Assembly: GCA_031292385.1 (NCBI GenBank)
Contig: JARLHE010000051.1
Coordinates: 61,419 to 125,418 of the forward strand
Length of the DNA stretch: 64,000 nucleotides
Source of the DNA: Oligoflexia bacterium
Lineage (GTDB): Bacteria; Bdellovibrionota; UBA1018
Direction of reading: 5' to 3'
Made by a program: the position numbers and the translations under genes. The notes beneath the pieces are model-generated. The model was not told where the DNA came from and ran no database searches. It was given only the letters and a program-made list of their open reading frames with translations. This document shows positions 41,691 through 51,759 of the stretch, in pieces (position 1 is the stretch's first letter; each line of letters starts with the position of its first letter).

Positions 41691-43064
41691 ATGATTCGCC
41701 ACAAGAAGATTCCCGGCACCGAACTCATCGCCTGGGTCGCCATCGCGCTGAACTCGACTCTTCTCTTCACTCCCCTCGCGCATGGGGACGGGAACGCTTC
41801 ATCGAGCTTGACCCTCGACCAGGCGCTCTCGGAGGCGACGCTGAATTCGCCGCAGCTCCAGCTCGCCAAAGCCCGTGAGGATGAAGCCAAAGGGCACAAG
41901 AACGAGGCGCTCTCGGGCTTTCTTCCGGTCCTGAGCGCCACGGCGTATCACCTGACCAATACGAAGTACGAGACCTTCGCGGCCCAGATTGCGCCGAACG
42001 AAACGCTTCCCTTCCCGGAAGTCTTGCCTAAAACATCGCTCAAATTCAGCCTTTCGCTTCCCCTCTTCGACGGCTTGCGAAACGTCAATCAGTACCGCGC
42101 ATCCGACGCGGCAAGCGAGGCGTCTTCGGAAAGCCGGGCGTGGCAGGAATTCGTGCTCAGCCAAAACGTCAAGGACACGTTCTATCGCGCCCTAGCGGCC
42201 CAGCTTTTAGCGGAGGTCGCGGACGAAAATATACGGACCCTCGAAGATCACTACGCCCATGTGCAAGCCCGCCAAAAAGGCGGCATCGCGACCAGTTACG
42301 ATGTCCTGCGCGTCGAAGTGCAGCTCGACGAAGCGCGATCCCAGAAGATCCAAGCCGACGATAATGTCGTCATCGAGCGCAAACGCCTGGCTCGGGTCAT
42401 GGGAATTCCGGAAGATTCCCGCCCCGTCGCGGGCGAGCTGCCCGTGCCCGAGGAAGCGCCGAGGATCTCGCGGCTCACGGCCGAAAACGCGCTTCAGGCC
42501 CGCAAAGATCTCGAAGCGCTCCGCTTGCAGGAAAAAGCGGCCGATCTTTCCGACACCGCCGCGAAATCGTGGCTCGTCCCCGCCGTCGGCTTGATGGCCG
42601 ATTACGAGTTCTACGACAACGCGGACTACGATCTGACGAGCTCGAGCCCATATCACAACGCGTATGACTTCGGGTTCTACCTGCGCTGGAACCTCTTTGA
42701 CGGCGGAGCGTCGATCGCACGCGCGCAGCAATCGGGCGCTCAACACCGCCAGGCCCAAGCGCGGCTTGAAATTGAAAAGCAGCAGCTCCCCGAAGGCCTG
42801 GAAACTTGGAAACGGCGCTACCACTATGGCGTCTCCCTGTACGAAACCGCCGTTTCAGATATCCGAAAATCGGAAATCAGCGTCCGCCAGGCCCAGGAAG
42901 GATTCCGCCAAGGCGTTCGGACCGTCAGCGAGCAATTGGACGCGCAGCTCGACCTCTTCCGCTCGCGCGCCAACAAAGTCAACGCGCAGCTGACCGCGGC
43001 CGAGGCGCTCATTCAACTCGAACTGACTGTAGGAAGGAAACTCACCCATGACGACCTTATCTGA
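41691..43064 (+). CDS. TolC-family outer-membrane efflux protein
   Basis: Trimeric outer-membrane channel protein of 457 residues. A signal peptide ends near ALNSTLLFTPLAHG; then two OEP repeats each begin with helical LTLDQALSEATLNSPQLQLAKAREDEAKG and ENALQARKDLEALRLQEKAAD, and contain beta hairpins such as SLKFSLSLPLFDGLRN and FGFYLRWNLFDGGASIA. It starts a four-gene operon with HlyD- and EmrB-type genes; the next gene overlaps its end by 17 nt. Together they should form an EmrAB-TolC tripartite pump. Confidence 0.85.
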   Translation: MIRHKKIPGTELIAWVAIALNSTLLFTPLAHGDGNASSSLTLDQALSEATLNSPQLQLAKAREDEAKGHKNEALSGFLPVLSATAYHLTNTKYETFAAQIAPNETLPFPEVLPKTSLKFSLSLPLFDGLRNVNQYRASDAASEASSESRAWQEFVLSQNVKDTFYRALAAQLLAEVADENIRTLEDHYAHVQARQKGGIATSYDVLRVEVQLDEARSQKIQADDNVVIERKRLARVMGIPEDSRPVAGELPVPEEAPRISRLTAENALQARKDLEALRLQEKAADLSDTAAKSWLVPAVGLMADYEFYDNADYDLTSSSPYHNAYDFGFYLRWNLFDGGASIARAQQSGAQHRQAQARLEIEKQQLPEGLETWKRRYHYGVSLYETAVSDIRKSEISVRQAQEGFRQGVRTVSEQLDAQLDLFRSRANKVNAQLTAAEALIQLELTVGRKLTHDDLI

Positions 43065-43971
43065 AACCGCAACCGCGGGCCCGATCCCCGCGGAAGCGGA
43101 AACGCCCGCGCAGGCCAAGCGAAGAAAACTGATCGCGATCGGCGCCACCGCCGGGGCGATCGCCTTGCTGCTCGCTGGCCGCTTCGTTTACAGCCTATGG
43201 ATATATGAAGAAACGGATGACGCCCGCACCGCGGCCAACAGCGCCGTGCTCTCCGCAAAGGTCGGCGGCATGGTCACGGAGATCGACGTCGCCGAGAACC
43301 AGCACGTCAAGACGGGCGATGTCCTGATCCGGATCGATCGCCGCGATTACGAAAACCGGCTCGAGGGAGTCCAAGCCGATCTCGGCTCGATCCAGGCGAG
43401 GCTTCGCGACGCCGAGAAGAACTACCATCGAATGAAAACCTTGCTCGCGAGCGACACGGTCTCGCAACAACAAGCGGATTCGGCCGAGGCGGCGTATCTC
43501 GAGCTCAGCCGCAAGGAAGCCGCGTTGCGCGCCCAGATCAAGCAAGCCGAGCTCGATCTCGAATACACCGACATCAAGGCGCCGACCGACGGCCGCGTCG
43601 GCAAACGCGCGGTGGAAAAGGGCGTCGTCGTCGGCCCAGGCCAACCGATGATCGCGTTCGTCCAATCGACGGAGTCCTGGGTGGTCGCGAACTTCAAGGA
43701 AACGCAGCTGCAGAACATGAAAGTCGGCCAGCCTGTCGAGATCCAAGTCGATGCGATCGGCGGGCATGTCTTCGAAGGCAAGATCGAGAGCTTCGCCCCA
43801 GGGAGCGGAGCGACCTTCGCGGTGATCCCCCCGGACAACGCCACCGGTAATTTCGTCAAGATCGTCCAGCGCGTCCCGGTTCGGATCTCGCTCGATCCGG
43901 AGAGCCTGCGCGGTTACGAAGACCGCTGGGTTCCCGGCCTTTCAGTGATCGCGAAAGTGAAAGTCCACTAA
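43048..43971 (+). CDS. emrA: HlyD/EmrA-type membrane fusion protein
   Basis: Periplasmic adaptor of the pump. One N-terminal membrane helix (about 31-50) is followed by a lipoyl-type hairpin: AVLSAKVGGMVTEIDVAENQHVKTGDVLIRID and, after a coiled coil, LDLEYTDIKAPTDGRVGKRAVEKG. The beta-barrel domain contains ESWVVANFKETQLQNMKVGQPVEIQVDA. This is the EmrA/FusE pattern. A GGAAGG precedes the ATG, which overlaps tolC. Gene symbol by family. Confidence 0.85.
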   Translation: MTTLSETATAGPIPAEAETPAQAKRRKLIAIGATAGAIALLLAGRFVYSLWIYEETDDARTAANSAVLSAKVGGMVTEIDVAENQHVKTGDVLIRIDRRDYENRLEGVQADLGSIQARLRDAEKNYHRMKTLLASDTVSQQQADSAEAAYLELSRKEAALRAQIKQAELDLEYTDIKAPTDGRVGKRAVEKGVVVGPGQPMIAFVQSTESWVVANFKETQLQNMKVGQPVEIQVDAIGGHVFEGKIESFAPGSGATFAVIPPDNATGNFVKIVQRVPVRISLDPESLRGYEDRWVPGLSVIAKVKVH

Positions 43972-43974
43972 CCT

Positions 43975-45534
43975 ATGTCGCAAACCGTGTCGTCGAAAGC
44001 GACGTCTCAACAATGGCTCGCCGTCGCGGGCGTCGTCCTGGGAGCGTTCGTCGCGATCCTGGACACGTCGATCACGAATTCGTCCCTGCAGGATATCCAG
44101 GGTTCGCTCAGCGCGAGCCTGAGCGAAGGCTCATGGATTTCGACGAGCTATCTGGTGACGGAGATCATGATCATCCCGCTCACGGCGTTCTTTTGCCGGG
44201 TTTTCTCGACCCGGCTCTATCTCCTGGCCAACGTCGTCATCTTTCTCCTTTTCTCCGCCCTCTGCGGGCTAGCGCATAGCCTCGGATCGATGATCTTGTT
44301 CCGCGCCTGCCAAGGCATCGCGGGCGGGGCTCTGATCCCGGTTGCGATCACGGTGATCGTGACGATGCTTCCGGCCACGCAACAGGCGATCGGGTTCGCG
44401 CTCTTCGGGTTGGCGACGACGTTCGCTCCCGCGCTCGGCCCTTCGCTCGGCGGCTGGCTCACGTCCCACTACGGATGGCCTTATATTTTCTACATCAATC
44501 TTCTGCCCGGCGCGCCCCTGCTTCTTTTGCTCGCGCGCAACATCCCGCGCGAGCCGATGAATTTGCGCGAATTGAAACAGGCCGACTGGTGGGGCATCCT
44601 TTCGATGTCGATGTTCTTGGGCACACTGACGACCATTCTCGAGGAGGGCAACCGCGAGGACTGGCTCAGTTCGGCATATATCAGCCGGCTCACCGTGATC
44701 TGCGCGGCTTCTTTCGTCGCTTTTCTCTTCGTCGAATTGACCCGGAAAAACCCGGTCGTGGATCTCCGCCTTCTGGCCCGTCGCAACTTCCTGCTTTCCT
44801 GCATCATGTCCTTCACGCTGGGCGTGGCGATCTACGCTCCGAACTACGTCACGCCCGTCTACATGGGATCCATTCTCGGATTCGACGCGCTCGAAACCGG
44901 GCGCGTGATGATGTGGATGGGCTTCCCCCAGCTTCTGGTCATGCCGCTGGTCCCGGCCCTGATACATAAAATCGACGCCCGAGGCCTGCTCTGGGTGGGC
45001 TACGCCTTGCTGGCGGCGAGCTTTTTCATGAATTCGGGGCTGACCCTGGATTTCGGAAAAACCCAATTCGCGTGGTGCCTGGTCGTCCGCGCGCTGGCCA
45101 TTCCTTTCATGATCACCCCCTCGACCGCCATCGCGTACGACGGAATCGAGCCCGAAAACGTCGGCAACGCCTCGGGTCTCTTCAACATGGTCCGGAACCT
45201 CGGCGGCTCGGTCGGAATCGGCCTCATCAGCACATTCGCCTCGCGTCGCTATACGTTTCATTTCGCCCGGCTGGCTGAAAATTTTTCCTACACGGATTCG
45301 GCGTCGCTCCAAAGACTCTCGGGCCTGCAAAAGGCCTTCATGCTCAAGGGCGCCGACGCCTCGATAGCCTATCAGCAAGCCATCCAGGCGATGAACGGCG
45401 TGATGACCCGCGAAAGCTACATCCTCTCCTACGCGGATTGCTTCTATCTGTTAGCGGTCACGACTCTTCTTTGCACCGTTTGTATCTTTTTCATGAATAA
45501 ACCCCAGGGAGGGGCTGCCGGCCCCGCGCATTGA
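43975..45534 (+). CDS. emrB: EmrB/QacA-family drug:H+ antiporter (MFS, 14 helices)
   Basis: Proton-driven multidrug exporter of 519 residues. MFS DHA2 motifs include LGAFVAILDTSITNSSLQDIQGSL, ACQGIAGGALIPVAITVI, GPSLGGWLTSHYGWPYIFYINL and the MVRNLGGSVGIGLISTF antiporter motif. The final helix is YLLAVTTLLCTVCIFFM. It begins 4 nt after emrA. Substrates are likely hydrophobic acids or antibiotics, as for EmrAB. Confidence 0.88.
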   Translation: MSQTVSSKATSQQWLAVAGVVLGAFVAILDTSITNSSLQDIQGSLSASLSEGSWISTSYLVTEIMIIPLTAFFCRVFSTRLYLLANVVIFLLFSALCGLAHSLGSMILFRACQGIAGGALIPVAITVIVTMLPATQQAIGFALFGLATTFAPALGPSLGGWLTSHYGWPYIFYINLLPGAPLLLLLARNIPREPMNLRELKQADWWGILSMSMFLGTLTTILEEGNREDWLSSAYISRLTVICAASFVAFLFVELTRKNPVVDLRLLARRNFLLSCIMSFTLGVAIYAPNYVTPVYMGSILGFDALETGRVMMWMGFPQLLVMPLVPALIHKIDARGLLWVGYALLAASFFMNSGLTLDFGKTQFAWCLVVRALAIPFMITPSTAIAYDGIEPENVGNASGLFNMVRNLGGSVGIGLISTFASRRYTFHFARLAENFSYTDSASLQRLSGLQKAFMLKGADASIAYQQAIQAMNGVMTRESYILSYADCFYLLAVTTLLCTVCIFFMNKPQGGAAGPAH

Positions 45535-45549
45535 TGGTAAGGTCGCAGT

Positions 45550-46218
45550 ATGAAGCCCAGAAAAGCTGGTAGACCCAAGAAACCCTCGGGCCCGCATGAT
45601 CCGAGCAACAGGACGAGAATCCAGGAAGTCGCGCTCCGCCTTTTCGCCGAAAAAGGTTTCGACGGAACGACCGTACAGGAGATCGTCAGCGAAGCCCGGA
45701 CCAATCTGAGCATGATCAGTTACTATTTCGGCGGCAAGGAAGGGCTTTACAAAAGCTGCCTCGACCAAGTCGGCCAAAAGGCGATCGAATCCACCGATCG
45801 GCTCCTCTCGCCGCCCAAGACCAGGGAGGAGTTCCTGCTCCGCCTACGACTTTTCGTGGAAGAGGTCATGGACTTCCACATCAAGAACCGGGACGTCACC
45901 GCGATCATCGCCCGCGAATCCGCTCAGCCCGGCCCCGTCATGCGCTCACTCATCGAGAACTGCTTTTACCGCTCTTACCACGTCTTCCAGTCCTTCCTGG
46001 AGGCCGCGCAAAAGGCGAAAATTCTGCACGCCGATCTCGATGTACCGACTTTCTCTATTTTTTTCTTCAATTCCCTGATCGGCATCTGCCGAAGCGACGC
46101 GTGCGCGGTCACGATCCTGGGAAAAAAAATCGAGGACAAGGATTTTCGCGAGGCCGTAGTTTCCCTACTGATGGATCGCCTGATCATGAGCGCGCTCAAG
46201 GATGAAACCGCTGGGTAA
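45550..46218 (+). CDS. TetR/AcrR-family transcriptional regulator
   Basis: Repressor with an N-terminal helix-turn-helix: NRTRIQEVALRLFAEKGFDGTTVQEIVSEARTNLSMISYYFGGKEGLYKSCL. The ligand domain has REFLLRLRLFVEEVMDFHIKN and similar helices. At 222 residues it resembles AcrR/RutR/CerR-type proteins. It is 16 nt after emrB, so it is probably the local repressor of the pump, binding the palindrome at 41611-41628. The inducer is unknown. Confidence 0.85.
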   Translation: MKPRKAGRPKKPSGPHDPSNRTRIQEVALRLFAEKGFDGTTVQEIVSEARTNLSMISYYFGGKEGLYKSCLDQVGQKAIESTDRLLSPPKTREEFLLRLRLFVEEVMDFHIKNRDVTAIIARESAQPGPVMRSLIENCFYRSYHVFQSFLEAAQKAKILHADLDVPTFSIFFFNSLIGICRSDACAVTILGKKIEDKDFREAVVSLLMDRLIMSALKDETAG

Positions 46219-46284
46219 GCAGTCCCGCGGCGGCCGCCTTGGCACGAACCCTGCTTTCGTGCCGACGGCAGGAGAAGATCAATC

Positions 46285-46599
46285 ATGCAAAAGATGAATC
46301 CGGAAATGCCGCAAGTATCGAAGTGCAGCATCACTCAATGCGCCTACAACGTCGGCCAGGGGTGCCGCGCTAAAGCCATCACTATCGGAGACAGCGAAAC
46401 ACCCGCTTGCGACACCCACTTGCCTTCGTCAACGCATACGCGGCAAACGACGCGGATCGCTGGCGTCGGCGCCTGCAAAGTCGCTCATTGCAAATACAAC
46501 GATGATTTTGAATGTTCCGCGGATAGTATCGCGGTCGGTTTCGCCGGAAGCGATGCTCATTGCCTCACCTTTGCTCAACGCAAGAGCGCTGCCGCCTGA
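46285..46599 (+). CDS. DUF1540-type Cys-rich protein (two repeats)
   Basis: The protein is 104 residues with two copies of a four-cysteine motif: VSKCSITQCAYNVGQGCRAKAITIG...ACDTH and VGACKVAHCKYNDDFECSADSIAVG...HCLTF. These are DUF1540 repeats, usually thought to bind metal (probably zinc). AGGAGA lies 9 nt before the ATG. The role is unknown; related genes are found mostly in Firmicutes and some Gram-negatives. It follows the efflux operon after 66 nt. Confidence 0.75.
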   Translation: MQKMNPEMPQVSKCSITQCAYNVGQGCRAKAITIGDSETPACDTHLPSSTHTRQTTRIAGVGACKVAHCKYNDDFECSADSIAVGFAGSDAHCLTFAQRKSAAA

Positions 46600-46611
46600 T
46601 CCTTTGCCCGC

Positions 46612-46947
46612 GTTCAGCGCGAACGCTCGTTTGTCGCATTCTCTTTGGTATTTTTCCGACTCTACTCTTGCCGGTAACCCAGGCTCGAGCCGACTGGGGT
46701 ACGCCTGGCCTTTCCGATTTCCGATTCCTTCCGTTATGAAAATGCCTTTGGAATCGGCGGCTACCGCCGCGGCGACGGACCGGAGCTCTATCAAACTTTG
46801 GAGTTCTGCCTAGGCGTGAGCGTGCTCGCACGCATCTCCGACCAAGCCCGCGTGGGCCTGCAGGTCTTTCACATCTCCAATGCCGGACTGGCCACGAAAG
46901 ATCCCGGAGCAAACAGCTTCGTCGCGGTTTTCGAGCACGCCCTTTAG
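46612..46947 (+). pseudogene. Decayed PagL-like lipid A 3-O-deacylase gene
   Basis: A frame ending at a TAG (46945-46947) gives RYENAFGIGGYRRGDGPELY, VLARISDQARVGLQVFHISNAGLATKDPGANSF. This recalls the outer-membrane PagL family, whose catalytic His-Ser pair lies in a QHLSNAGI-like motif; here HISNAGL. Upstream, a different frame gives signal-peptide-like ILFGIFPTLLLPVTQARADW and then DFRF; a frame jump near 46730 would join the two. About 50 residues of a normal PagL are missing and no good start is seen. I regard it as a broken gene. Confidence 0.5.
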
Positions 46948-47032
46948 CCGCGACCTTCACCGCACGAATCATGTTTTTTTCCGAAAAATGGGAGTATAGT
47001 TTTCGAAATTATCAGACAGCCGGGAGCCTCTC

Positions 47033-49723
47033 ATGCCACATCCCCTTCGAACTTTCTTTGCTCCTAAAAATGTCGCGGTCATCGGAGCCACCGAAAAAAC
47101 GGGAAGCGTCGGGCGCGACGTTCTCGTTAATCTCGCGACCACGTCGTTCGGCGGAAAAATCTTTCCCATCAATCCCAACCGGTCTGAAGTACTCGGTCAT
47201 CGCGCGTACGCCAGCTTAAGCGCGGTACCGGAGCCGATCGATTTAGCCGTCGTCGCGACTCCGGCAGCGACCGTGCCGGAGATCATCCGTCAATGCGGAG
47301 AAGCGAGAATTCCCAGCGTGGTGGTGCTTTCCGCGGGATTCAAGGAAATCGGCCCCGAAGGCTTGGCGCTCGAGCAGCAGGTCCTCGCCGAAGCCAAAAA
47401 GGCCGGCGTACGGGTCATCGGTCCGAATTGCCTCGGGGTAATGTGCCCCCTGACTGGACTGAATGCGACTTTCGCCGCGAAGATGGGAAAACCCGGCAAC
47501 GTCGGCTTCATCAGCCAGAGCGGAGCGCTGTGCACGGCGGTTTTGGATTGGAGCCTTCGCGAAAATGTCGGCTTCAGCCATTTCATTTCCATCGGCTCGA
47601 TGGTGGACGTGGGCTGGGGAGATCTGATCGATTACCTGGGCAGCGACCCGAACACGCAAAGCATCGTGATTTACATGGAGAGCATCGGGAACGCGCGAGC
47701 CTTCTTGTCGGCGGCGCGGGAAGTCGCGCTTGAAAAACCGATCGTCGTCATCAAACCCGGAAGAACTCCGGGAGCCGCGAAGGCGGCGGCTTCGCACACT
47801 GGCGCGCTCACGGGCTCGGATGAAGTACTGGAAGCCGCCTTCCGCCGATGCGGAGTTTTGCGGGTCGACTCGATCTCGGAGCTTTTCAATATGGCGGAAG
47901 TGCTCTCCAAGCAGCCTGCCCCGAAGGGCCCGCGCCTCACTATATTGACCAACGCCGGAGGCCCCGGAGTTTTGGCGACCGACGCCCTGATCTTGGGCGG
48001 AGGCGAGCTCACTCAGCTCTCTACGAAAACCACCGACACGCTCAACCGGGTTCTGCCCTCTGTCTGGAGCCATGGAAATCCGGTGGACATCATCGGCGAT
48101 GCCTCTCCGGAAAGATACGCCAAATCCATCGAGGTCGTCGCGCGCGATCCGAACTCGGACGGGCTTCTCGTCATTCTCACTCCGCAAGCCATGACCGACC
48201 CCACGAAAACCGCGGAACAGGTAGCGTCTTACGCCAAAATTCCCGGCAAACCGATTCTCGCCAGTTGGATGGGCGGCACCGATGTCGAGGCGGGTGACCA
48301 GATTCTCAACCGCGCCGGCATCCCGACATTCGCCTATCCCGATACCGCCGTAACCGCCTTCAACTCGATGTGGCGGTATACGTACAATCTGCGCGGGATT
48401 TACGAAACACCCTCAATCCTCGAGGATGGACAAGGCGGCGGCGTGGACCGCGCGAGCGTCGAAAAGATCCTCGCGCAAGCCAAAACCGAAAAACGAATGC
48501 TGCTCACGGAATACGAATCAAAGGCGGTCTTATCCGCTTACGGGATTCCGACCGTGCAGACGGAGCTTGCGCTGGACGAGGAATCCGCCGTGCAGGCGGC
48601 GAAGCGGATCGGCTTTCCCGTGGTCTTGAAGCTGAACTCGACGACGATCACCCACAAGACCGATGTCGGAGGGGTTCAACTCAACCTTTGCGACGCCGAT
48701 GCGGTCAGGGGCGCATGGAGCGCCATCCGCGATTCGGTTTCGAAAAAGGTAGGCCCAGCCCACTTCCAAGGCGTGACGGTCCAAGCGATGGTGCGGGTGG
48801 AAGGCTATGAGATCATCCTGGGCAGCAGTTTAGATGCCCAATTCGGGCCCGTACTTTTGTTCGGCACCGGAGGGCAGCTCGTCGAAGTGTTCAAAGACCA
48901 CGCGCTCGCGCTCCCTCCGCTCAACACGACTCTCGCACGCCGGATGATGGAGCAAACCAAGATTTATAAAGCCCTCAAGGGCGTTCGCGGTCGCGCGCCG
49001 GTGGATCTTCCCGGCTTGGAGAAAATATTGGTGAGATTTTCCCAACTGGTCGTCGAGCAGCCCTGGATCAAAGAGATCGATATCAATCCCTTGATGGTTT
49101 CATCGGATCGCATCGTCGCGCTGGATGCGAGAGTGGCGCTTCATCATCCCGAAACGAAGCCGGAACAGCTCCCGGTCGCCGCGATTCGGCCCTACCCAAT
49201 CCAATACGCATCGGAATGGAAGCCCAAGCGCGGCGAGCCCCTTTGCGTGCGTCCGATCCGTCCGGAAGACGAGCCCTTGATGGTGAGCTTCCATCAAAAT
49301 TTGACCGATCGGGATGTGTACCTCAGATACCTCGAAGCGATCAGCCTGGTACAAAGAACCTCTCATCAACAGCTCATACGCAGCTGCGCGATCGATTATG
49401 ACCGGGAGATGGCTTTGGTTGCCGAAACCCAAAGCGCCGGCTCGGGCCCGAACGAAATCGTCGCGGTGGCTCGATTGACCAAGGTGCCGGGAACGAGCGA
49501 AGCGCAGATCGCGCTCGTGGTGACCTCAAGCTGGCAAAGACGAGGAGTCGGAGCGGAACTTTTCCGGCGCTTGCTGAAATTCGGAGCCGATGAAAAACTG
49601 AGCCTGGTTCGCGCGGAGATTCTCGCCGATAATCAAGGCGGAATCAGCTTGCTTCGAAACCTCGGCTTCACGATCGAGCCGACGGAGCGACAAGGCATTC
49701 TGGAAGCGACCTACCGGTTCTGA
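47033..49723 (+). CDS. Acetyl-CoA synthetase (ADP-forming)-like protein with GNAT acetyltransferase domain
   Basis: The protein is 896 residues. The CoA-binding domain ([20 protein letters not shown]) and succinyl-CoA ligase-like domain ([28 protein letters not shown]) come first, with the phospho-His candidate in [12 protein letters not shown]. An ATP-grasp domain ([31 protein letters not shown]) follows, then a GNAT domain (about 730-890) with the [14 protein letters not shown] acetyl-CoA loop. This is the Pat/PatZ layout of lysine acetyltransferases. It may acetylate Acs or other proteins. GGGAG is 5 nt before the ATG. Confidence 0.85.
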   Translation: MPHPLRTFFAPKNVAVIGATEKTGSVGRDVLVNLATTSFGGKIFPINPNRSEVLGHRAYASLSAVPEPIDLAVVATPAATVPEIIRQCGEARIPSVVVLSAGFKEIGPEGLALEQQVLAEAKKAGVRVIGPNCLGVMCPLTGLNATFAAKMGKPGNVGFISQSGALCTAVLDWSLRENVGFSHFISIGSMVDVGWGDLIDYLGSDPNTQSIVIYMESIGNARAFLSAAREVALEKPIVVIKPGRTPGAAKAAASHTGALTGSDEVLEAAFRRCGVLRVDSISELFNMAEVLSKQPAPKGPRLTILTNAGGPGVLATDALILGGGELTQLSTKTTDTLNRVLPSVWSHGNPVDIIGDASPERYAKSIEVVARDPNSDGLLVILTPQAMTDPTKTAEQVASYAKIPGKPILASWMGGTDVEAGDQILNRAGIPTFAYPDTAVTAFNSMWRYTYNLRGIYETPSILEDGQGGGVDRASVEKILAQAKTEKRMLLTEYESKAVLSAYGIPTVQTELALDEESAVQAAKRIGFPVVLKLNSTTITHKTDVGGVQLNLCDADAVRGAWSAIRDSVSKKVGPAHFQGVTVQAMVRVEGYEIILGSSLDAQFGPVLLFGTGGQLVEVFKDHALALPPLNTTLARRMMEQTKIYKALKGVRGRAPVDLPGLEKILVRFSQLVVEQPWIKEIDINPLMVSSDRIVALDARVALHHPETKPEQLPVAAIRPYPIQYASEWKPKRGEPLCVRPIRPEDEPLMVSFHQNLTDRDVYLRYLEAISLVQRTSHQQLIRSCAIDYDREMALVAETQSAGSGPNEIVAVARLTKVPGTSEAQIALVVTSSWQRRGVGAELFRRLLKFGADEKLSLVRAEILADNQGGISLLRNLGFTIEPTERQGILEATYRF

Positions 49724-49733
49724 CAAGGGCAGC

Positions 49734-51482
49734 CTACGCGGCTGAAACCCCTTTTCGCCGAACCAGCCGAACAATTTCGGAGCAAGAGCGCGTATTCAGC
49801 ACCTGCGTCCGCTCGAGCCAACCTCGACGCGCCAAGGACACTCCGAATTTCATGAACTGCAGATCGTGATCGCTATGCGCATCCGTGGAGATTGCGACCA
49901 TGACCCCGATCTTTTTCGCTAGCCGGCAATGAACGTCGGAAAGATCCATTCGCTCAGGCTGCGCATTGATCTCTAAAGCGCAGCCTCGCTCCTTGGCACC
50001 TTTCATTACCTCTTCCAGATCGAACTCCATCGCAGGCCTCTGGCCGATCAATCGGCCGGTGGGATGGCCGAGGATATTGAAATACGGGTTATCCATCGCC
50101 CGCAAAATCCGTTCGATCTGCTTGCGGGCAGAGAGATCAAAATGGGAATGCACTGAGCAAACCGTCAGATCGAGCTGACTCAGGATGGAATCCGGAAGAT
50201 CCAGGCTGCCGTCCTCCAGGATATCGACCTCGATGGATTTAAGAATTCGAAAGTCGCTGAACTTTTCATTCAGGCGGTCAATTTCTCGCAGCTGCGAGGA
50301 GAGTCGCCGCGTATCCAGGCCTCTGGCGACCGTCAATCGCTTCGAATGATCCGTGATGGAGAGATACTCATAGCCGAGCTTACGGGCCGCGGCGGCCATT
50401 TCCTCGATACTCAGCCTTCCATCGGTTGCCTTCGAATGCGCGTGCAAATCGCCCCGGATTTGATCCAACCGCACCAGATCGGGCAGGCGCCCGGCCGCGG
50501 CGGCTTCAATCTCTCCTTGATTCTCCCGAAGTTCGGGCTCGATATAGGGAAGGCCGACGCTCTTGAACACGTCCGTCTCCGACTCGCCTCCCACCCGACG
50601 GCTCCCGCGGAAAATTCCGTACTCATTGATCTTGAGGCCTCGCTTCACGCCCATCGAACGGATGTGAATATTATGCGCTTTGGAACCCGTGAAGTAGTGA
50701 AGAGCCGCGCCGTAGGATTCTTCTCCCACGGCCCTAAGATCCACTTGGACGCCGGACTTGAAAATCACGGTCGATCGCGTCGCCCCCTTCGAAACGACCT
50801 GATCAATGTCCTCAAAAGCCAGGAAATGCTTCATCACGGCTTCCTGATCATCGCAGGAAACCAGCAAATCCAGATCGCCGACGGTTTCGCATCGACGGCG
50901 ATAGCTTCCTGCGATGGTGGCCTGTTTCACGTTCGCGCACTCCTTTATATAAAAAAGCAAGGGTTCGGCGATCTGTTCAGCCGTCGCGAGAGCCAATCTT
51001 TTCCGCTCCGAAGGCTCGCCAGGCCCGGAGCGCCGTAATTCCGCCCGTATTTTCTCCTCGAGTTTCGGCCCAAATCCGCGGATTTCATCGAGCCTCCCCT
51101 CATTGAGAGCCGCTTCGAGATCCTGGACCGAACGAACCCCCAAGGACTTCTGTAGCAACAAAACCCGCTTCGGGCCTAGCCCCGGTATCCTCAACAAGGC
51201 GACAAGCCCCTCCGGCGTCTCTCGTTTCAGCTGAGTCAAGAGCGCGAGGTTCCTCGTACGGACGGCCTCTCCGATCTTCTCCGCCAAATCCTCCCCGATA
51301 CCCGGCATCTTAGGAAGATCGCTTCCACGACGAATGATCGAGGCAAGACTCTCCGGCCAATTGCGAATCACGCGCGAGGCATTCCGATAAGCGCGCACGC
51401 GAAAAGCATTCGCGGCTTGAATTTCGAGGAGAGACGCCGCCTTATCGAATAGATCAGCGATATCCGAATTACTGACGGGCAT
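49734..51482 (-). CDS. polX: PolX-family DNA polymerase with PHP domain
   Basis: DNA repair polymerase of 582 residues. The 8-kDa-type helix-hairpin-helix part (YRNASRVIRNW, LPKMPGIGEDLAEKIGE, LRIPGLGPKRVLLL) is followed by the nucleotidyltransferase site GSYRRRCETVGDLDLLV with its Asp pair. The PHP phosphoesterase domain is complete: DLHAHSKATDG, SITDHSK, SIEVDIL, SVHSHF, GHPTGR and STDAHSD, so 3'-5' exonuclease and AP-endonuclease activity are likely. It acts in base excision repair. Confidence 0.9.
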   Translation of the reverse strand: MPVSNSDIADLFDKAASLLEIQAANAFRVRAYRNASRVIRNWPESLASIIRRGSDLPKMPGIGEDLAEKIGEAVRTRNLALLTQLKRETPEGLVALLRIPGLGPKRVLLLQKSLGVRSVQDLEAALNEGRLDEIRGFGPKLEEKIRAELRRSGPGEPSERKRLALATAEQIAEPLLFYIKECANVKQATIAGSYRRRCETVGDLDLLVSCDDQEAVMKHFLAFEDIDQVVSKGATRSTVIFKSGVQVDLRAVGEESYGAALHYFTGSKAHNIHIRSMGVKRGLKINEYGIFRGSRRVGGESETDVFKSVGLPYIEPELRENQGEIEAAAAGRLPDLVRLDQIRGDLHAHSKATDGRLSIEEMAAAARKLGYEYLSITDHSKRLTVARGLDTRRLSSQLREIDRLNEKFSDFRILKSIEVDILEDGSLDLPDSILSQLDLTVCSVHSHFDLSARKQIERILRAMDNPYFNILGHPTGRLIGQRPAMEFDLEEVMKGAKERGCALEINAQPERMDLSDVHCRLAKKIGVMVAISTDAHSDHDLQFMKFGVSLARRGWLERTQVLNTRSCSEIVRLVRRKGVSAA

Positions 51483-51759
51483 AAGGGCTATCCTGATAAA
51501 AGAGATTGGACGTTAACATCGATTTTTTGGGTTGCACGCACTGTACCAGTCGCCGTGCAGCCGCAACAAGATCGAAGATACGTCCGATCCGACACAGATT
51601 CAAATCTAGGCCCCCGACCAATCGTTTTACATTCGAATCCGACTCGATATTTTCTTAAGCACTTGTTTATCAAACGAGTTCCCTTTCACGCCCTTCGGGG
51701 AACGCCGCTTGCTTCTACAACAAAAAACAAACGTCCATCGGCTTTCCTGGGAGGGAAAT

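Noticed and set aside
44269..45378. Minus-strand frame opposite emrB
   Set aside because: It is His/Asp/Arg-rich shadow sequence; EmrB on the plus strand is certain.
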